DNA of 64,000 bases from Paraburkholderia sp. SOS3 (GTDB lineage: Bacteria; Pseudomonadota; Gammaproteobacteria; Burkholderiales; Burkholderiaceae): contig NZ_CP018811.1 in NCBI RefSeq assembly GCF_001922345.1, forward strand, positions 4,402,001 to 4,466,000, in the 5' to 3' direction. The notes below the pieces were generated by a model. The model saw only the letters and a list, made by a program, of their open reading frames with translations. It ran no database searches and was not told where the DNA came from. Below, one piece after another: positions 34,853 through 44,048 of this stretch. Each line of letters opens with the position of its first letter. The first letter of the stretch is position 1. The position numbers were made by a program, and so were the translations under genes.

Positions 34853-35278
34853 CTACTTCAACCACCGCGTCGGCGGCACGTCGCCGCGCGGCAAACGCGC
34901 GGCCGCCGCATCGACGGCCGGGTCGGCCGCATTGGCCGCATGGGCCGGGTTAGCCGCGTCGACCGCGAGGTTGATCTCGTCGTCCTGCGCGGCCGTATCG
35001 ACCGCATCGGCCGCGCCGCTTTCGAGCCGGTGCAGCCACGCGAGCAGTTCCGCGACCGCGGCGTAAAGCTGCGGCGGAATCCGCGAGTCGAGGTCGACCT
35101 GCATCAGCAGCGACACCATCTCTGGCGCCTCGTGCACATAGAGGCCCGCTTCTTTCGCGCGCTGCACGATCATGTCCGCGACGAGCCCGTAGCCCTTCGC
35201 GACCACGCGCGGCGCGGCGCCCGGCTGGTGGTCGTCGTAGGACAGCGCGGCGGCGCTTTTGCGGGTCGCGCGGCTCAA
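34853..35278 (-). CDS. FlhB C-terminal-like protein (FhlB/FlhX type export switch paralogue)
   Basis: A 141-residue protein homologous to the part of FlhB behind its self-cleavage site. AALSYDD matches the strand after NPTHYAV in FlhB, and APRVVAKGYGLVADMIVQRAKEAGLYVHEAPEMVSLLMQVDLDSRIPPQLYAAVAELLAWLHRLE (about residues 22-86) covers the globular FlhB-CC fold. The NPTH motif and all membrane helices are absent. The C-terminal 50 residues are Ala/Asp-rich and low in complexity. Family members, including FlhX in Campylobacter, can stand in for the cleaved FlhB piece. It overlaps the stop of the second FliK-like gene upstream by an ATGA, so the two are coupled. Confidence 0.85.
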   Translation of the reverse strand: MSRATRKSAAALSYDDHQPGAAPRVVAKGYGLVADMIVQRAKEAGLYVHEAPEMVSLLMQVDLDSRIPPQLYAAVAELLAWLHRLESGAADAVDTAAQDDEINLAVDAANPAHAANAADPAVDAAAARLPRGDVPPTRWLK

Positions 35279-36807
35279 AGCGGTAAGTCTCCGTCGAAGA
35301 GATCGAACGGCGGCACGTCGCCATGGCTGCCGGCCTGCATTTCCCCCGCGGCGCCGGCGGCGTTTGCGGCGGCAGCCGCCGCGGCGCGCGCGTAGGCGGC
35401 CGCCGCAGCTTGCATCGACGGCGCGCCGGTCCAGCCCGCGGGCCGGCCAGCGACGCCTTCGTCAGGCCCGCTCGCGATCTCGCGAATCGCCAGCGCATTG
35501 AGCGCGATGCCGACCGCCGCGAGACGCTGCCGGAACGAGTGGCCCTGCGCCGCAAGACGCGCGGCGCCCGACGGGCTCGCCTGCACGCGCGCGGTCAGCT
35601 GCATGCCGACGAGCGTGAGATCCGCGTCGACCGTGCCGAGCAGCGGCAGCGACAACGTCAAGCGTGTGCGCCACGGGCGCAGCGCTTCGGAGTCGGGCGC
35701 GTCGGCATCGCCGCCGCGCGACCAGCGGTCGCCGCGCTCTTCGATCGTCCAGTCCAGACGCGCGCCCGGCCACGCCTCGCCGCTCCAGCGGAATTCGCCG
35801 GTCGCCAGCAGATCGAGCTGCTGACGCACAAGCGTAACCGTCGCCGGATGCACCGACGAAGCCATCATCTGCGTCGACAACTGACTCTGCGCCGCATTGG
35901 CCTGGACGTTCGCCTGGCCGCCGCTCATGCCGGCGTTCGCGTTGCCGCCCTGCGCGCCATCGCGTGCGGCTGGCGTCCCGACACCCAACGCGTCTTCGGC
36001 GAATCCCTGCACGGCCGCCGCGAAGCGCGCCGTCATCGGCATCGGAGCGCCTTGCGCCTCGCGCGCCGAGCCCGGGTTCGGCTGGGCCGCGCCGCCCTGC
36101 TGCGCGGAACCGCCGCGCCACCACGGCGCAACGCCGTCGGCGTCGACGCCGCCTTCGTCAGGGGACCAGTCAAGCGGCATTTGCGCGCTCTCGAGCACGA
36201 GGCGGTTCTGCGGCTCGTCGAACAGCGACGCCGGCGGGCGCTGTCCGCTTAGCCATTGCGCAAGATGCGATTCGTAGAACAGGCCGCTTTCGGTGACCGT
36301 CTGGCGCAGCGCCGCGGCAAGCGCGTCGACCGGCACGGTGACCGCCAGGGGCGTGACGCCCGCCGCGCCCTGCGCGGCACCCGCTTCGGCGTCGGTCTGC
36401 GCAGCCGCCGCAGCCGAAGAAGACGCGGCAGCGCCGCCTGCATTCGCTTGCGCCGCCGTGCCGCCCGCGGCTCCCGGTGGCGCGCCGCCGGCCGGCGCGG
36501 CGCCGCCGTCGTCGAGCGCCGGCACGACTGGCCAGATCGGCCACTGGCCGACCAGCGACGGCGTCGCATCGCCGCCCGAACGCATGATGGCGTCGAGCGT
36601 CAGCGCAATGCGCGACAGGATGGTTTGTGCGGAGGCTTGCGGCTGGTTACCGAGTAACGATACCGGCGCCCCGGCGGTCGGCGTATCGACGGCCAGTGCC
36701 GACGTACCCGTTTGCGCGGTCGACGCGTTCGCGCGTGAAGCGATCGACAACAGGCTGTCGACGCGGCTCGCGAGCAGCGCAGCTACGGCCGTGTCGATGT
36801 TGGTCAT
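35275..36807 (-). CDS. Second flagellar hook-length control protein, FliK-like
   Basis: A 510-residue protein with a long Ala/Gly/Pro-rich N-terminal two thirds and a FliK-type C-terminal domain. The domain spans about residues 310-460 and contains WSGEAWPGARLDWTIEE, then LTLSLPLLGTVDADLTLVG and HSFRQRLAAVGIALNALAI, which fit the FliK C-terminal strand-helix pattern. It is a divergent paralogue of the canonical FliK encoded at 44-45.6 kb. A good AGGAAGG precedes ATG 36807. It is followed, with overlapping stop and start, by the FlhB-like gene. A role in substrate switching together with that protein is inferred. Confidence 0.8.
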   Translation of the reverse strand: MTNIDTAVAALLASRVDSLLSIASRANASTAQTGTSALAVDTPTAGAPVSLLGNQPQASAQTILSRIALTLDAIMRSGGDATPSLVGQWPIWPVVPALDDGGAAPAGGAPPGAAGGTAAQANAGGAAASSSAAAAAQTDAEAGAAQGAAGVTPLAVTVPVDALAAALRQTVTESGLFYESHLAQWLSGQRPPASLFDEPQNRLVLESAQMPLDWSPDEGGVDADGVAPWWRGGSAQQGGAAQPNPGSAREAQGAPMPMTARFAAAVQGFAEDALGVGTPAARDGAQGGNANAGMSGGQANVQANAAQSQLSTQMMASSVHPATVTLVRQQLDLLATGEFRWSGEAWPGARLDWTIEERGDRWSRGGDADAPDSEALRPWRTRLTLSLPLLGTVDADLTLVGMQLTARVQASPSGAARLAAQGHSFRQRLAAVGIALNALAIREIASGPDEGVAGRPAGWTGAPSMQAAAAAYARAAAAAAANAAGAAGEMQAGSHGDVPPFDLFDGDLPL

Positions 36808-36972
36808 GCATCCTTCCTGTCGTCGCCGGGCAAAAAACAGAAATTAGAAACAAAAAACCGGAGTGGGATGGCGCGCAAACGAAGTGCGCCGAATCGGCGC
36901 GAAGAAACCGCGCGCGCGAACAAGGGTGCAAAACAAAGCAGAAACCAGGCAATGCACAAAAACAGGCAAACC

Positions 36973-36998
36973 GCCGCCGGCGTACGTGCGCCGGCGGC
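36973..36998 (-). terminator. Candidate terminator after fliT
   Basis: GCCGCCGGCG (36973-36982) and its exact complement (36989-36998) form a 10-bp GC-rich stem with a six-base loop, ten bases beyond the fliT stop. In the minus direction TTTTT occurs about ten bases after the stem. It separates fliST from the FliK-like/FlhB-like pair. Confidence 0.5.
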
Positions 36999-37007
36999 TG
37001 ATCTGTC

Positions 37008-37334
37008 TCACCGCGCCCCGTAGATCTCTTTCAGTACCTTCGCCGTGCGGCCCGCGAACAGCGCGGACAGCTTCGCAAGACGCGGATTCGCGAGTTCGCG
37101 GATCGCGGCGTCGTTGGCGAGGATTTCACGAATCAGTTCGTATTTGCGGCCGCGCTCGTCGTCGTCGAGATGCACGCCCACTTCAGCTTCTCTAAGACTG
37201 TCGACCAGACTGCGATACTCGTTCTGCATGTGAGCCAGTTCGCCCCAAAGCGCATCGCGGGCGGCCGTCAACATCCGGCACGAGATTGCCGCGATCGCCT
37301 CATAGCGGGCGAAGTATTCCTGATTTGCAGTCAT
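37008..37334 (-). CDS. fliT: Flagellar protein FliT (export chaperone)
   Basis: A 108-residue, helix-rich cytoplasmic protein. The position directly behind fliS with an ATGA overlap, the length, and the helical pattern (YEAIAAISCRMLTAARDALWGELAHMQNEYRSLVDSLREAE, then KYELIREILANDAAIRELANPRLAKLSALF, about residues 11-51 and 64-94) identify FliT. FliT is the chaperone for the filament cap protein FliD and can inhibit FlhDC in enterobacteria. Sequence conservation in this family is low, so the call leans partly on context. Transcription should come from the sigma-28 site before fliS. Confidence 0.8.
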   Translation of the reverse strand: MTANQEYFARYEAIAAISCRMLTAARDALWGELAHMQNEYRSLVDSLREAEVGVHLDDDERGRKYELIREILANDAAIRELANPRLAKLSALFAGRTAKVLKEIYGAR

Positions 37335-37765
37335 CTCACCGCTTCCGCGGATAACTGTGCAGCCATCCGCGCCACTTCCGGCCCAATACCCGTCCATGCT
37401 TCCTCGATCGTTGCGAGCAGTCCGTCGACTTCGATCAGCATCGCTTCGTTGCTTTTGATATTCGCTTCCAGCAGGCGCCTTGCCATATACCCGTACAGCG
37501 CGTCGAGCCGTGCGGCGATTTCGCCGCCCGCGTTGCGGTCGAGCGAGGCCTGAAGGCCGCTCTCGATGATCCGGATCGCCTTGCCGATCGTCTCGCCGCG
37601 CCGGCCGACTTCGCCTTGCCGCAGATGGAAACGCGCCTGCGCAATCGCCTGGCGCGCGCCCTGAATCAGCATCGCGATCAGTCGATGCGGACTCGCACCC
37701 ATCACCCCTGTCTCGTTGCCCACGCGTGCGTAAGCGTTGGCTCCGGCATGCCCTGGGGAAAACAT
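37331..37765 (-). CDS. fliS: Flagellar export chaperone FliS
   Basis: A 144-residue cytoplasmic chaperone that binds flagellin before export. The family features are GANAYARVGNETGVMGASPHRLIAMLIQGARQAIAQAR at about residues 7-44, and the central helix GKAIRIIESGLQASLD with YGYMARRLLEANIKSNEAMLIEVDGLLATIEEAW. AGGAGGAG lies right before ATG 37765. fliC and fliD are not adjacent here; fliS instead has its own sigma-28 promoter about 95 bp upstream. Confidence 0.93.
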   Translation of the reverse strand: MFSPGHAGANAYARVGNETGVMGASPHRLIAMLIQGARQAIAQARFHLRQGEVGRRGETIGKAIRIIESGLQASLDRNAGGEIAARLDALYGYMARRLLEANIKSNEAMLIEVDGLLATIEEAWTGIGPEVARMAAQLSAEAVR

Positions 37766-37858
37766 CGGCGCTCCTCCTGTGTGATGCGCGCTGCGCTTGG
37801 ATCAGACGAACCCGCCCTGCCGCTCCCGTGGTCGCATGGCAGTGACTGTGTGTCCGTG

Positions 37859-37885
37859 TTATCGGACGGTCGGAACAAAGCTTTA
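37859..37885 (-). promoter_or_regulatory. Sigma-28 (FliA) promoter for fliS-fliT
   Basis: On the minus strand TAAA (37885-37882), 15 bases, then TCCGATAA (37866-37859) match the FliA consensus TAAA-N15-GCCGATAA with one mismatch. The fliS start is about 95 bases downstream. Confidence 0.8.
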
Positions 37886-37940
37886 GGGTGCCGAAGCGTG
37901 GACTGACTGACACGCGCGCAGGGAGCCGCACAGGCCGCGG

Positions 37941-38273
37941 TTACACCTGCATCTGCATGATGTCGTTGTAGGCGCTGACGAGCTTGTTGCGCACCTGCAG
38001 CGCGAACTGGAAGCCGATGCCGGCCTTCTGGCCGTCGATCATGACGTCGTTGAGCGACACGTTCGGCGCGCCGACTTCGAATGCCTTGGCCTCGCCTTCG
38101 GCCGCGACCTGGTCGTTGCTGACCTTGTCGAGCGAGGCCTTGAGCGCGGCGCCGAAGCTGCCGGCGTACGCGCCGCCGGCCTGTGCGGCCGAGGCGGCGG
38201 GATCGCCGGCCGCTTCCGACGCCATCGACTGGATCTGTTGCAGCGCGGAAGTGAGCGGATTCGCGACGGTCAT
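37941..38273 (-). CDS. fliE: Flagellar hook-basal body protein FliE
   Basis: A 110-residue protein that joins the MS ring to the proximal rod. The C-terminal half [17 protein letters not shown], then [39 protein letters not shown] (about residues 72-110), is the conserved FliE pattern. GGAGA precedes ATG 38273; the in-frame extension upstream has no family match. It is divergent from the fliF-K operon across a 251-bp control region. Confidence 0.94.
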   Translation of the reverse strand: MTVANPLTSALQQIQSMASEAAGDPAASAAQAGGAYAGSFGAALKASLDKVSNDQVAAEGEAKAFEVGAPNVSLNDVMIDGQKAGIGFQFALQVRNKLVSAYNDIMQMQV

Positions 38274-38380
38274 GATGTCTCCATGAAGGAAGAAGAACCG
38301 GCTGTGCGAACCACGATCGGCCGCCATGCCAGATTGACGGGAAGCATATACGGCGGCGCCTTGCGGACAGTCCCGAAACT

Positions 38381-38434
38381 AGGGGGAAAACCCTCCTCTA
38401 TTCGGCCAATCGCGTTGCATCCCGAGGGGGAAAA
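38381..38434. promoter_or_regulatory. Candidate flagellar control region between fliE and fliF
   Basis: Two direct copies of AGGGGGAAAA start at 38381 and 38425, 44 bp apart. Between them, CTCTATTCGGCCAATCGCG and then TTGCAT closely resemble a block before fliL (46909-46938). I infer an activator site and promoter common to these early operons; the identity of the factor, perhaps FlhDC, is not shown by the sequence. Confidence 0.45.
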
Positions 38435-38524
38435 TGCGCAACGTGAAAGTCTCTGTCCGCGCGCCCGCAGCCGCTGGTGCGGCCTGCGCCGACAGGACCC
38501 TGGCACCCCGGAGAACCCCGACGC

Positions 38525-40327
38525 ATGGATTCGTCAGCCAATTCCTTGATCAACCCCGAAAGCCGCAGCATGGGCCTCGCCAATGCGCAGCCCGCCGCAG
38601 GCACGGCGGGCGCCGCTGCCGGCCAGTCGGCCGGCGCGGCCGACCTTGGCGGCCTCGGCGGCAACTTCGCGCAACGGCTGTCGTCGTTCCCGTCGTCGAT
38701 TACGCAGATGCGCGGCAACCCGCGCGCGCCGCTGATCGTCGCCCTCGCGGTGCTGATCGCCGTCGTGGTCGGCCTCGTCATGTGGTCGCGCGCGCCCGAC
38801 TACAAAGTGCTGTACAGCAACCTGTCGGACCGCGACGGCGGCGCGATCGTCGCTGCACTGCAGCAAGCCAATATTCCGTACAAGCTATCGGAAGGCGGCG
38901 GCGCGATCATGGTGCCGGCCGATCAGGTGCACGAAATGCGCATGCGCCTCGCCCAGCAAGGCTTGCCGAAGAGCGGTTCGGTCGGCTTCGAGCTGCTCGA
39001 CAACCAGAAATTCGGCATCAGCCAGTTCGCCGAGCAGGTGAACTACCAGCGCGCGCTCGAAGGCGAGCTCGAACGCACGATCCAGTCGATTTCCACCGTG
39101 CAGTCGGCGCGCGTGCATCTGGCCATTCCGAAGCAATCGGTGTTCGTGCGCGATGCCGAGCCGCCGTCCGCGTCGGTGATGGTCGATCTGTACCCGGGCC
39201 GCGTGCTCGACGAAGGCCAGGTCAACGCGATTACGCATATGGTCGCGTCGGCGGTGCCGCAGCTGTCGCCGCGCAATGTGACGATCGTCGACCAGGACGG
39301 CAATCTGCTGACGCAGCCGAGCGCCGGCACCGGGCTCGACGCAACCCAGCTCAAATACGTGAAGCAGGTCGAGCGCGACACGCAGCAGCGCATCGACGCA
39401 ATCCTCGCGCCGCTGTTCGGCGCCGGCAATGCACACTCGCAGGTCAGCGCCGACATCGATTTCTCGAAGGTCGAGCAGACCGCCGAAACCTACCAGCCGA
39501 ACGGCAACCCGCAGCAGGCGGCAATCCGCAGCCAGCAGTCGAGCAGCGATGTCCAGACGCAGCAGGCCGGCGCCTCGGGCGTGCCGGGCGCGCTGTCGAA
39601 CCAGCCGCCGCAGGCCACGCAGGCGCCGATCGACGCGCCGAACGGCGCGAGCGGCGCGACGCCGCCGACGCCGATCAGCGACCACAAGGATTCGACTACG
39701 AACTACGAGCTCGACAAGACCGTGCGCCATTTCCAGCAAGGCGGCGGCGGCATCAAGCGGCTGTCGGTCGCGGTGGTCGTGAACTACCTGCCGCACACCG
39801 ATGCGAAGGGTCATACGACGCAACAGGCGCTGCCGGCCGACAAGCTCGCGCAAGTCGAGCAGCTCGTGAAGGACGCCATGGGCTTCGATGCGAAGCGCGG
39901 CGACTCGGTCAACGTGGTCAACAGCCCGTTCACGCTGCCGGTCGACCCGAATGCGAACCTGCCGTGGTGGCGCCAGCCGGACATGATCGCGCTCGGCAAG
40001 CAGATCGCGACGTATCTCGGCATCGCAGCGGTCGCGCTGTTCCTCTATTTCGTGATGGTGAAGCCGGCTCTGCGCCGCGCGTTCCCGCCGCCGGTCGAGG
40101 CGACGCCGGTCGCGGCGCTCGCGTCGGCATCGGACGAGCCGATTCTGCTCGACGGCGTGCCCGCTTCGGCGAAGGTCGAGGAAGGCGGCTCGGACGCGGC
40201 GCTGCTCGCATTCGAGAACGAGAAGCACCGGTTCGAGAAGAACCTCGAGTACGCGCGCCAGATCGCGCGCCAGGATCCGAAGATCGTCGCCACCGTCGTC
40301 AAGAACTGGGTATCCGATGAACGCTGA
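38525..40327 (+). CDS. fliF: Flagellar M-ring protein FliF
   Basis: A 600-residue MS-ring subunit. A first membrane helix at about residues 68-87 (APLIVALAVLIAVVVGLVMW) is followed by the YscJ-like ring-building motifs (YKVLYSNLSDRDGGAIVAAL, EGELERTIQSISTVQSARVHLAIP), a variable Gln/Ala-rich loop, a second membrane helix near residues 496-515 and the cytoplasmic C-terminus QDPKIVATVVKNWVSDE that binds FliG. I chose ATG 38525 (GGAGA upstream); ATG 38570 is possible and 38477 has no support. fliG starts 11 bp before its stop. Confidence 0.95.
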   Translation: MDSSANSLINPESRSMGLANAQPAAGTAGAAAGQSAGAADLGGLGGNFAQRLSSFPSSITQMRGNPRAPLIVALAVLIAVVVGLVMWSRAPDYKVLYSNLSDRDGGAIVAALQQANIPYKLSEGGGAIMVPADQVHEMRMRLAQQGLPKSGSVGFELLDNQKFGISQFAEQVNYQRALEGELERTIQSISTVQSARVHLAIPKQSVFVRDAEPPSASVMVDLYPGRVLDEGQVNAITHMVASAVPQLSPRNVTIVDQDGNLLTQPSAGTGLDATQLKYVKQVERDTQQRIDAILAPLFGAGNAHSQVSADIDFSKVEQTAETYQPNGNPQQAAIRSQQSSSDVQTQQAGASGVPGALSNQPPQATQAPIDAPNGASGATPPTPISDHKDSTTNYELDKTVRHFQQGGGGIKRLSVAVVVNYLPHTDAKGHTTQQALPADKLAQVEQLVKDAMGFDAKRGDSVNVVNSPFTLPVDPNANLPWWRQPDMIALGKQIATYLGIAAVALFLYFVMVKPALRRAFPPPVEATPVAALASASDEPILLDGVPASAKVEEGGSDAALLAFENEKHRFEKNLEYARQIARQDPKIVATVVKNWVSDER

Positions 40328-41312
40328 AGGCATAACCAAGAGCGCGCTGCTGCTGATGTCGATCGGCGAGGAAGAGGCCGCGCAGGTATTCAAATTCCTC
40401 GGCCCGCGCGAGGTGCAGAAGATCGGCGTGGCGATGGCCGCGCTGCGCAACGTCACGCGCGAGCAGGTCGACGAGGTGCTGCAGGAATTCGCGCGCGAAG
40501 CCGAGCAGCACACAGCCCTCTCGCTCGATTCGAGCGACTACATCCGCTCGGTGCTGACGAAGGCGCTCGGCGAAGACAAGGCCGGCGCGATCATCGACCG
40601 CATTTTGCAGGGCAGCGACACGAGCGGCATCGAGGGCCTCAAGTGGATGGACTCGGCCGCCGTCGCCGAACTGATCAAGAACGAGCACCCGCAGATCATC
40701 GCGACGATTCTCGTGCACCTCGACCGCGATCAGGCGTCCGAAATCGCCGCGTGCTTCACCGAGCGGCTGCGCAACGACGTGCTGCTGCGTATCGCGACGC
40801 TCGACGGCATCCAGCCGGCCGCGCTGCGCGAACTCGACGATGTGCTGACGGGCCTTCTTTCGGGCAGCGACAACCTCAAGCGCAGCCCGATGGGCGGCAT
40901 CCGCACCGCGGCGGAAATCCTCAACTTCATGCCGAGCAACCACGAGGAATCGGTGCTCGAAAACGTGCGCCAGTACGATGCGGAGCTCGCGCAGAAGATC
41001 ATCGACCAGATGTTCGTGTTCGAGAACCTGCTCGACCTCGAAGACCGCGCGATCCAGCTGCTGCTGAAGGAAGTCGAATCGGAGGCGCTGATCATCTCGC
41101 TGAAGGGCGCGCAGCCCGCGCTTCGGCAGAAGTTCCTGTCGAACATGTCGCAGCGCGCGGCCGAACTGCTCGCCGAAGACCTCGATGCGCGCGGTCCGGT
41201 GCGCGTGTCCGAAGTCGAGACGCAGCAGCGGCGCATCCTGCAGATCGTGCGCAATCTGGCCGAGAGCGGCCAGATCGTGATCGGCGGCAAGGCGGAAGAC
41301 GCATATGTCTGA
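40317..41312 (+). CDS. fliG: Flagellar motor switch protein FliG
   Basis: A 331-residue rotor protein of the C ring. The N-terminal domain opens KSALLLMSIGEEEAAQVFKFL, the middle domain contains NEHPQIIATILVHLDRDQASEIAACF with the EHPQ motif (about residues 122-147), and the C-terminal torque domain has FENLLDLEDRAIQLLLKEVESEALIISLKGA (about residues 226-256). Charged residues that face the stator are in this last part. The gene overlaps fliF by 11 bp and fliH by 8 bp. Confidence 0.97.
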   Translation: MNAEGITKSALLLMSIGEEEAAQVFKFLGPREVQKIGVAMAALRNVTREQVDEVLQEFAREAEQHTALSLDSSDYIRSVLTKALGEDKAGAIIDRILQGSDTSGIEGLKWMDSAAVAELIKNEHPQIIATILVHLDRDQASEIAACFTERLRNDVLLRIATLDGIQPAALRELDDVLTGLLSGSDNLKRSPMGGIRTAAEILNFMPSNHEESVLENVRQYDAELAQKIIDQMFVFENLLDLEDRAIQLLLKEVESEALIISLKGAQPALRQKFLSNMSQRAAELLAEDLDARGPVRVSEVETQQRRILQIVRNLAESGQIVIGGKAEDAYV

Positions 41313-41976
41313 ACGTGAGTCCGCGCGCAGCGACACATTGTCCGCGTATCAGCGGTGGGAGATGGCATCGTTCGATCCGGTGCCGGAACCCGATCCCGTT
41401 GAAGAAGAACGCGACATCGAAGCCGAGCTGCAACGGCTTCGCGACGCTGCGCATGCCGAGGGAGTCGCGTCGGGCCATGTGGCCGGACAGGCGCTCGGCT
41501 ACCAGGCGGGCTACGAGCAGGGACATGCGAAGGGCGTCGAACAGGGACGCGCCGAAGCGCGCAAGGAAGCCGAACGCGTGATCGCAATCGCCGATTCGTT
41601 TATGGGCGCGCTCGGCGCCGCGCAAAGCGAAGTGGCCGAGACGCTCGTCGCGCTCGCGCTCGATATCGCCCAGCAGGTCGTGCGCCAGCATGTGCAGCAC
41701 GACCCGACCGCGCTCGTCGCAGCGGCGCGCGAAGTGATCGCGGCCGAACCGGCTTTGACCGGCGCGCCGCATCTGATCGTGAGTCCGACCGATCTGCCGA
41801 TCGTCGAGGCGTATCTAATGGACGAACTGCGTGCGCGCGGCTGGAACGTGCGCACCGATCCCGCGATCGAGCGCGGCGGCTGCCGCGCGCAGGCCGCCAC
41901 CGGCGAAGTCGACGCGACCATCGGCTCGCGCTGGGAGCGCGTCGCGGCCGCGCTCGGCAAGGTGAGCACATGGTAA
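41305..41976 (+). CDS. fliH: Flagellar assembly protein FliH
   Basis: A 223-residue regulator of the export ATPase FliI. An N-terminal region with conserved tryptophan (YQRWEMASF) docks to the C ring or export gate. A GxxxG-rich helix segment, [40 protein letters not shown] (about residues 51-90), is the coiled-coil mark of FliH. The C-terminal domain contains [29 protein letters not shown] (about residues 115-143). It overlaps fliG upstream and fliI downstream by a few bases. Confidence 0.94.
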   Translation: MSERESARSDTLSAYQRWEMASFDPVPEPDPVEEERDIEAELQRLRDAAHAEGVASGHVAGQALGYQAGYEQGHAKGVEQGRAEARKEAERVIAIADSFMGALGAAQSEVAETLVALALDIAQQVVRQHVQHDPTALVAAAREVIAAEPALTGAPHLIVSPTDLPIVEAYLMDELRARGWNVRTDPAIERGGCRAQAATGEVDATIGSRWERVAAALGKVSTW

Positions 41977-43469
41977 GCCCGCCGACCCTCGACGACATCC
42001 ACACGAACGATCTCACGCCGCTCGAGCGCGAGATCGCGCTGGCGTCGGTCGGGTCGAATGCGCCGCATGCGCGGCCGGCCGTCGCCGCCGACAACCCCTA
42101 TTTGCAGGCATGGCGCCAGCGGCTCGACGCGCTGCGCGAGCGCAACGCGATCGCGAAGCCGCTGCGCGCCTGCGGGCGGCTGACCCGCGCCGCCGGCCTC
42201 GTGCTCGAAGCGGTCGGGCTGCGGCTTTCGGTCGGTTCCGAAGTGATGATCGAATTGCCGCCCGGCAGCACGCTGCCGATGGCCGAAGCCGAAGTGGTCG
42301 GCTTCAACGGCGATCGTCTGTTTCTGATGCCGACCACCGAAGTGCACGGGCTGTTGCCCGGCGCCCGCGTCTATCCGCTCGAAACCGCGCCGGTCGAAGA
42401 TCCGATGACGGGCGCGAAGCGCCTGCCGGTCGGCTGGGGGCTGCTCGGCCGCGTGCTCGACGCGTCAGGCAAGCCGCTCGACGATCTCGGCCCGCTCGCC
42501 GCCGTCGACGATGCGCCGCTGACCGCGCCGACCATCAACCCGCTGCACCGCGAGCCGATCCACAAGGTGCTCGATGTCGGCGTGCGCGCGATCAATGGAC
42601 TGCTGACCGTCGGCCGCGGCCAGCGTATGGGCCTGTTCGCGGGTTCCGGCGTCGGCAAGTCGGTGCTGCTCGGCACGATGGCGCGCTACACGAGCGCCGA
42701 AGTGATCGTGATCGGCCTGATCGGCGAACGCGGCCGCGAAGTGAAGGAATTCATCGAGCAGATTCTCGGCAAGGACGGTCTCGCGCGTTCGGTCGTGGTC
42801 GCGGCGCCGGCCGACATCTCGCCGCTGCTGCGCATGCAGGCCGCCGCTTACACGACGTCGCTCGCCGAATATTTCCGCGACCAGGGCAAGCACGTGCTGA
42901 TGCTGATGGATTCGCTGACGCGCTATGCGATGGCGCAGCGCGAGATCGCGCTCGCGATCGGCGAACCGCCGGCCACGAAAGGCTATCCGCCGTCGGTGTT
43001 CGCGAAGCTGCCCGCGCTCGTCGAGCGCACCGGCAATGGGCCCGAGGGCGGCGGCTCGATCACGGCGTTCTACACGGTGCTGACCGAAGGCGACGACCAG
43101 CAGGATCCGATCGCCGATTCGGCACGCGCGATTCTCGACGGCCATATCGTGCTGTCGCGCGCGCTCGCCGAAGCAGGACACTATCCGGCGATCGATATCG
43201 AAGCCTCGATCAGCCGTGCGATGACCGCGCTCATCGACGACAAGCATCTGGAAAAGACCCGCATGTTCAAGCAGATGCTGTCGCGCTACCAGCGCAACCG
43301 CGATCTGATCAACGTCGGCGCCTATTCGAGCGGGCGCGATGCGCTGCTCGACCGGGCGATCGCCCTGTATCCCCGCATCGAGGCGTTCCTGCAGCAAGGT
43401 TATCGAGAATGCGCGCCATTCGACGCGAGCCTGCAGGCGCTTGGCGCGCTGTTCAACGAAGGAGGCTGA
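41970..43469 (+). CDS. fliI: Flagellum-specific ATP synthase FliI
   Basis: A 499-residue hexameric ATPase of the export apparatus. Walker [16 protein letters not shown] lies at about residues 222-236, and the catalytic region includes [20 protein letters not shown] and [40 protein letters not shown] (about residues 309-348). The first 35 residues are longer than in enterobacterial FliI (457 residues), a common feature of this lineage. It overlaps fliH by 7 bp and fliJ begins three bases after its stop. Confidence 0.97.
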   Translation: MVSPPTLDDIHTNDLTPLEREIALASVGSNAPHARPAVAADNPYLQAWRQRLDALRERNAIAKPLRACGRLTRAAGLVLEAVGLRLSVGSEVMIELPPGSTLPMAEAEVVGFNGDRLFLMPTTEVHGLLPGARVYPLETAPVEDPMTGAKRLPVGWGLLGRVLDASGKPLDDLGPLAAVDDAPLTAPTINPLHREPIHKVLDVGVRAINGLLTVGRGQRMGLFAGSGVGKSVLLGTMARYTSAEVIVIGLIGERGREVKEFIEQILGKDGLARSVVVAAPADISPLLRMQAAAYTTSLAEYFRDQGKHVLMLMDSLTRYAMAQREIALAIGEPPATKGYPPSVFAKLPALVERTGNGPEGGGSITAFYTVLTEGDDQQDPIADSARAILDGHIVLSRALAEAGHYPAIDIEASISRAMTALIDDKHLEKTRMFKQMLSRYQRNRDLINVGAYSSGRDALLDRAIALYPRIEAFLQQGYRECAPFDASLQALGALFNEGG

Positions 43470-43471
43470 AG

Positions 43472-43921
43472 ATGGCGGACCCTACCCCGCTGCAGATGCT
43501 GATCGAGCTGGCTCAGGAAGAACTCGACGCCGCCGCGCAGCGCCTTGGCCGTGCGCAGCGCGAGCGCAACGATCTCGAATCGCAGCTGAACGCGCTGATC
43601 GAATACCGCAACGAGTACTACACGCGCTTTACGACATCCGCGCAGCTCGGCATGGCGGCGGGCAATATGCGCAACTTTCAGGCGTTCATCGACACGCTCG
43701 ATGCGGCGATCGAACAGCAGCGCCGGCAGCTCGCTGCGGCGACGGCCCGCCTCGAGGCGGCGAAGCCCGAATGGCAGAAGCAGAAGCAGAAGCTCGGCTC
43801 GTACGAGGTGCTGCAGGCGCGCGGCGATGCCGCCGAAGCGCTCAAACTCGCGCGCCGCGAACAGAAGGATGCCGACGAGTTCGGCGCACGCGCGTTGAGG
43901 ATGCGCGCCGGCAACGTGTAA
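43472..43921 (+). CDS. fliJ: Flagellar export protein FliJ
   Basis: A 149-residue coiled-coil protein. Nearly the whole length is amphipathic helix with heptads, for example ELAQEELDAAAQRLGRAQRER and LDAAIEQQRRQLAAATARLEAAKPEW, as in FliJ, which forms the stalk of the FliH-I complex and links to FlhA. GGAGG lies close before ATG 43472. The frame is open far upstream but that part is a shadow of fliI. fliK follows after 127 bp. Confidence 0.93.
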   Translation: MADPTPLQMLIELAQEELDAAAQRLGRAQRERNDLESQLNALIEYRNEYYTRFTTSAQLGMAAGNMRNFQAFIDTLDAAIEQQRRQLAAATARLEAAKPEWQKQKQKLGSYEVLQARGDAAEALKLARREQKDADEFGARALRMRAGNV

Positions 43922-44048
43922 AGGAAGCCGCGTGTGGAAAACGGCCGGATTGGCCGGATGATGGACTGGATTGACTGGACCTGGTTTGACTATCGCGCCC
44001 CGCTCGTTGCCGACGGCAGGATCGGGGCTTTGACCGACGGGAAACATC

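Noticed and set aside
35275..36807. The FliK-like gene as a broken copy of fliK
   Set aside because: The frame is intact, has a good ribosome binding site, and its C-terminal domain is divergent but complete, so it is a paralogue, not a pseudogene.
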